Shown here in pieces: positions 16,419 through 17,848 of a stretch of DNA of 17,848 nt (positions are counted from its first letter, which is position 1; each line of letters opens with the position of its first letter). The stretch lies in NCBI GenBank assembly GCA_964554105.1, contig CAZKNF010000071.1:1-17848 (forward strand). Direction: 5' to 3'. Source of the stretch: CAZKNF01 sp964554105 (GTDB lineage Bacteria > Bacteroidota > Rhodothermia > Rhodothermales > VXPQ01). A program made the translations under genes and the position numbers. The notes beneath the pieces were generated by a model. The model searched no databases. It was not told where the DNA came from and was given only the letters and a program-made list of their open reading frames with translations.

Positions 16419-17480
16419 ATGAATGATTCACGCTGGTTGATCTACGGCGCTACAGGATATACGGGTCGCCTCGTTGTCGCAAATGCCGTGCAGCGCGGGC
16501 ACCGTCCGGTTCTCGGTGGCCGCTCGGTCGAGAAGCTCCGCCCGCTGGCAAACACATTCGGACTCGACTACGCCGCGTGCGATCTTGGGGATTCAAAGCG
16601 TCTCGAAGAGATCGTCGCCGACTTCGACCTTGTATCTCATCTTGCAGGCCCGCACGCCCAGACCTTCGAGCCGATGGTTCGTGCGTGTCTCGATGGTTCG
16701 ACGAGCTATCTGGACGTATCCGGTGAGCTGTCGGTCCTCCGGGCGATGGAGGCGTATCGAAGCGAAGCAGAAGACCGGGGCGTCGCACTGCTTCCTGGCG
16801 CCGGCTTCCTTGCCACGGCTAGCGACTGCTGCGTCCGCTACGCTGCCGAGCACCTTTCACGTCCGATCCGTCTTGACGTGGCTGTCGCCTCATCGGCAAA
16901 GACTAGCCCGGGGACGGCGAAGACGATTCTCCAGATGCTGCCGGCTGGGGTTTTCGTCCGGACGGATGGCGAGCTCGTCCGCCGGCCGCTCGGCCGCGGC
17001 GCGCGGCGCGTGACGTTTCTCGATCGAGACCGGCCCGTCATTCCAGCCCCGCTGGCTGATTTGATCACCGCCTACCGCACGACCGGCATCGGCAACATAT
17101 CCACGTATGTCGCCGTGCCGGGGGCGATCATTCCGCTAACCAGGGCGCTCGGACCTGCCGCCGAGAAGCTGCTCTCGCTGCCGGTTGTTCAGTCCTTCCT
17201 TAGCTCGCTGGCAGGGCGTTTCGTGCGCGGCCCCAACGCGGAGGACCGCCGCGCAGGGCGGTCGTACATCTGGGTGCGGGCGACCGACGAAAGCGGCACC
17301 AACGCCGAAGTGTGGCTCCAAACGTCGGGATCGTATTCATTCACCTCCCACGCTGTCGTGCGTGCCGCCGAACGCATGCTCACCGATCATCCAACAGGCC
17401 TGCTCACTCCAGCCCAGGCCTTTGGATCCGATTTTGTATTGGACATTCCCGAGACGGTGAGGCGAGAACGGATAGCTTAA
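16419..17480 (+). CDS. Saccharopine dehydrogenase-like NAD(P)-binding reductase (trans-acting enoyl reductase type)
   Basis: This 353-residue protein starts with an NAD(P)-binding Rossmann fold: IYGATGYTGRLVV (8-20) is the dinucleotide-binding glycine motif, followed by GGRSVEKLRPLA (cofactor-selecting Arg), ACDLGD, HLAGPHAQTFEPMV and YLDVSGEL. These are typical of the saccharopine dehydrogenase-like family that includes trans-acting enoyl reductases, not the lysine-pathway enzyme. The C-terminal half (residues about 150-345) is the family's mixed substrate domain. The substrate is unknown; members act on lipids, polyketides or imines. ATG at 16419 gives the usual short lead to the first strand; an ATG at 16415 is in another frame. 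It follows the DUF892 gene by 33 bases. Confidence 0.88.
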   Translation: MNDSRWLIYGATGYTGRLVVANAVQRGHRPVLGGRSVEKLRPLANTFGLDYAACDLGDSKRLEEIVADFDLVSHLAGPHAQTFEPMVRACLDGSTSYLDVSGELSVLRAMEAYRSEAEDRGVALLPGAGFLATASDCCVRYAAEHLSRPIRLDVAVASSAKTSPGTAKTILQMLPAGVFVRTDGELVRRPLGRGARRVTFLDRDRPVIPAPLADLITAYRTTGIGNISTYVAVPGAIIPLTRALGPAAEKLLSLPVVQSFLSSLAGRFVRGPNAEDRRAGRSYIWVRATDESGTNAEVWLQTSGSYSFTSHAVVRAAERMLTDHPTGLLTPAQAFGSDFVLDIPETVRRERIA

Positions 17481-17537
17481 AGGTTATAAACACGGTGCGG
17501 AAGTGTCTATATCTCTCCCTGCCATATGATTCACGGT

Positions 17538-17848
17538 ATGCAGGCTAGACGCGAACCGACCGGAGCCCGGGAGACGATCCGAGACTATCTACACCGCACG
17601 GCGATGGACGAGGCACAGGCAGATGCCCTTTCCCGCATCTTCGCTGAAATGGTGACGAAGAGCGACATTCTGGTCCTCGAAGAAAAAGTGGACGTACGAA
17701 ATCGGGCGCTAGAGGAGACGGTCGACATACGCTTTCGGTTTTTTGGAGAGAGATTCGAGCGCCGATTCCTTTCGTTCGAAGAAACGTTCGAGCAGCAGCT
17801 CCTTTCGTTGCAAGAGAAATTCGAGCAGCGGCTCTTCTCGTTCGAAGA
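17538..17848 (+). CDS. Coiled-coil protein with 11-residue repeats (partial, runs off window)
   Basis: I do not recognise a function. From ATG 17538 (or in-frame ATG 17526) the frame is open to the window edge, 103 codons. Residues 14-38 repeat the motif of the small membrane protein at 4431: DYL(x4)MD(x)AQA(x2)LSRI(x2)EM, with 14 of 25 positions identical. VTKSDI then aligns with ATKEDL. From residue 51 onward the sequence is built of successive 11-residue units: VDVRNRALEET, VDIRFRFFGER, FERRFLSFEET, FEQQLLSLQEK, then FEQRLFSFE at the edge. This is a hendecad pattern, expected to form a long coiled coil. No membrane helix is seen before the edge. No clear ribosome site precedes either ATG, so the start is uncertain. 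The gene lies 45-57 bases after the reductase gene in the same direction and could be cotranscribed. Confidence 0.75.
   Translation, partial: MQARREPTGARETIRDYLHRTAMDEAQADALSRIFAEMVTKSDILVLEEKVDVRNRALEETVDIRFRFFGERFERRFLSFEETFEQQLLSLQEKFEQRLFSFE
17754..17848 (+). repeat. 33-base tandem repeats encoding hendecads
   Basis: Units at 17754-17786, 17787-17819 and 17820-17848 (cut by the window edge) start with TTCGAGC and share the core CTTTCGTT or CTTCTCGTT. They stay in frame with the coding sequence. Two more diverged units (17688-17753) precede them at the protein level. Confidence 0.75.

Overview
The window is a stretch of bacterial chromosome, roughly 60% G+C, with protein-coding genes on both strands. 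I found no rRNA, tRNA, CRISPR array or intact insertion sequence. The large sensor kinase with a periplasmic two-component-type propeller, the Tat-exported molybdenum hydroxylase, the sulfatase and the PQQ/cytochrome dehydrogenase suggest a free-living heterotroph of the Bacteroidota/Rhodothermota kind. Acidic low-complexity inserts would fit a marine or mildly halophilic Rhodothermota. This placement is an inference from gene style, not from a marker gene.

Layout, left to right. (1) 1-2251 (+): the last codons of an upstream gene, then a molybdopterin-binding subunit of the isoquinoline 1-oxidoreductase/aldehyde oxidase type. (2) 2300-4336 (-): a sulfatase with C-terminal HEAT repeats, convergent with gene 1. 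(3) 4431-4652 (+): a 73-residue membrane protein of unknown function with a hairpin in its leader. (4) 4685-8968 (-): a 1427-residue sensor histidine kinase, with an unrecognised small reading frame (8961-9314) overlapping its start codon. (5) 9306-11474 (+): a PQQ-dependent dehydrogenase with an inserted cytochrome c domain, followed by a terminator-like hairpin. (6) 15204-11622 (-): a likely operon of nucleoside phosphorylase, SAM methyltransferase and a Uup-type ABC-F ATPase. (7) 15429-17480 (+): a tandem-duplicated DUF892 ferritin-like protein followed 33 bases later by a saccharopine-dehydrogenase-like reductase. (8) 17526/17538 to the window edge (+): the start of a coiled-coil protein whose N-terminus matches the protein of block 3 and which continues in 11-residue tandem repeats.

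Functionally, blocks 1, 2, 4 and 5 act in or sense the periplasm: two oxidative dehydrogenases that pass electrons towards the respiratory chain, a sulfatase for sulfated sugars, and a sensor kinase. Block 6 is cytoplasmic housekeeping or salvage (nucleoside cleavage, methylation, ribosome or DNA maintenance). Block 7 looks stress-related. I saw no clear evidence of a complete novel defence or mobile system. The least explained features are the two related small coiled-coil proteins that share an N-terminal motif and the orphan reading frame in the 8969-9305 gap.
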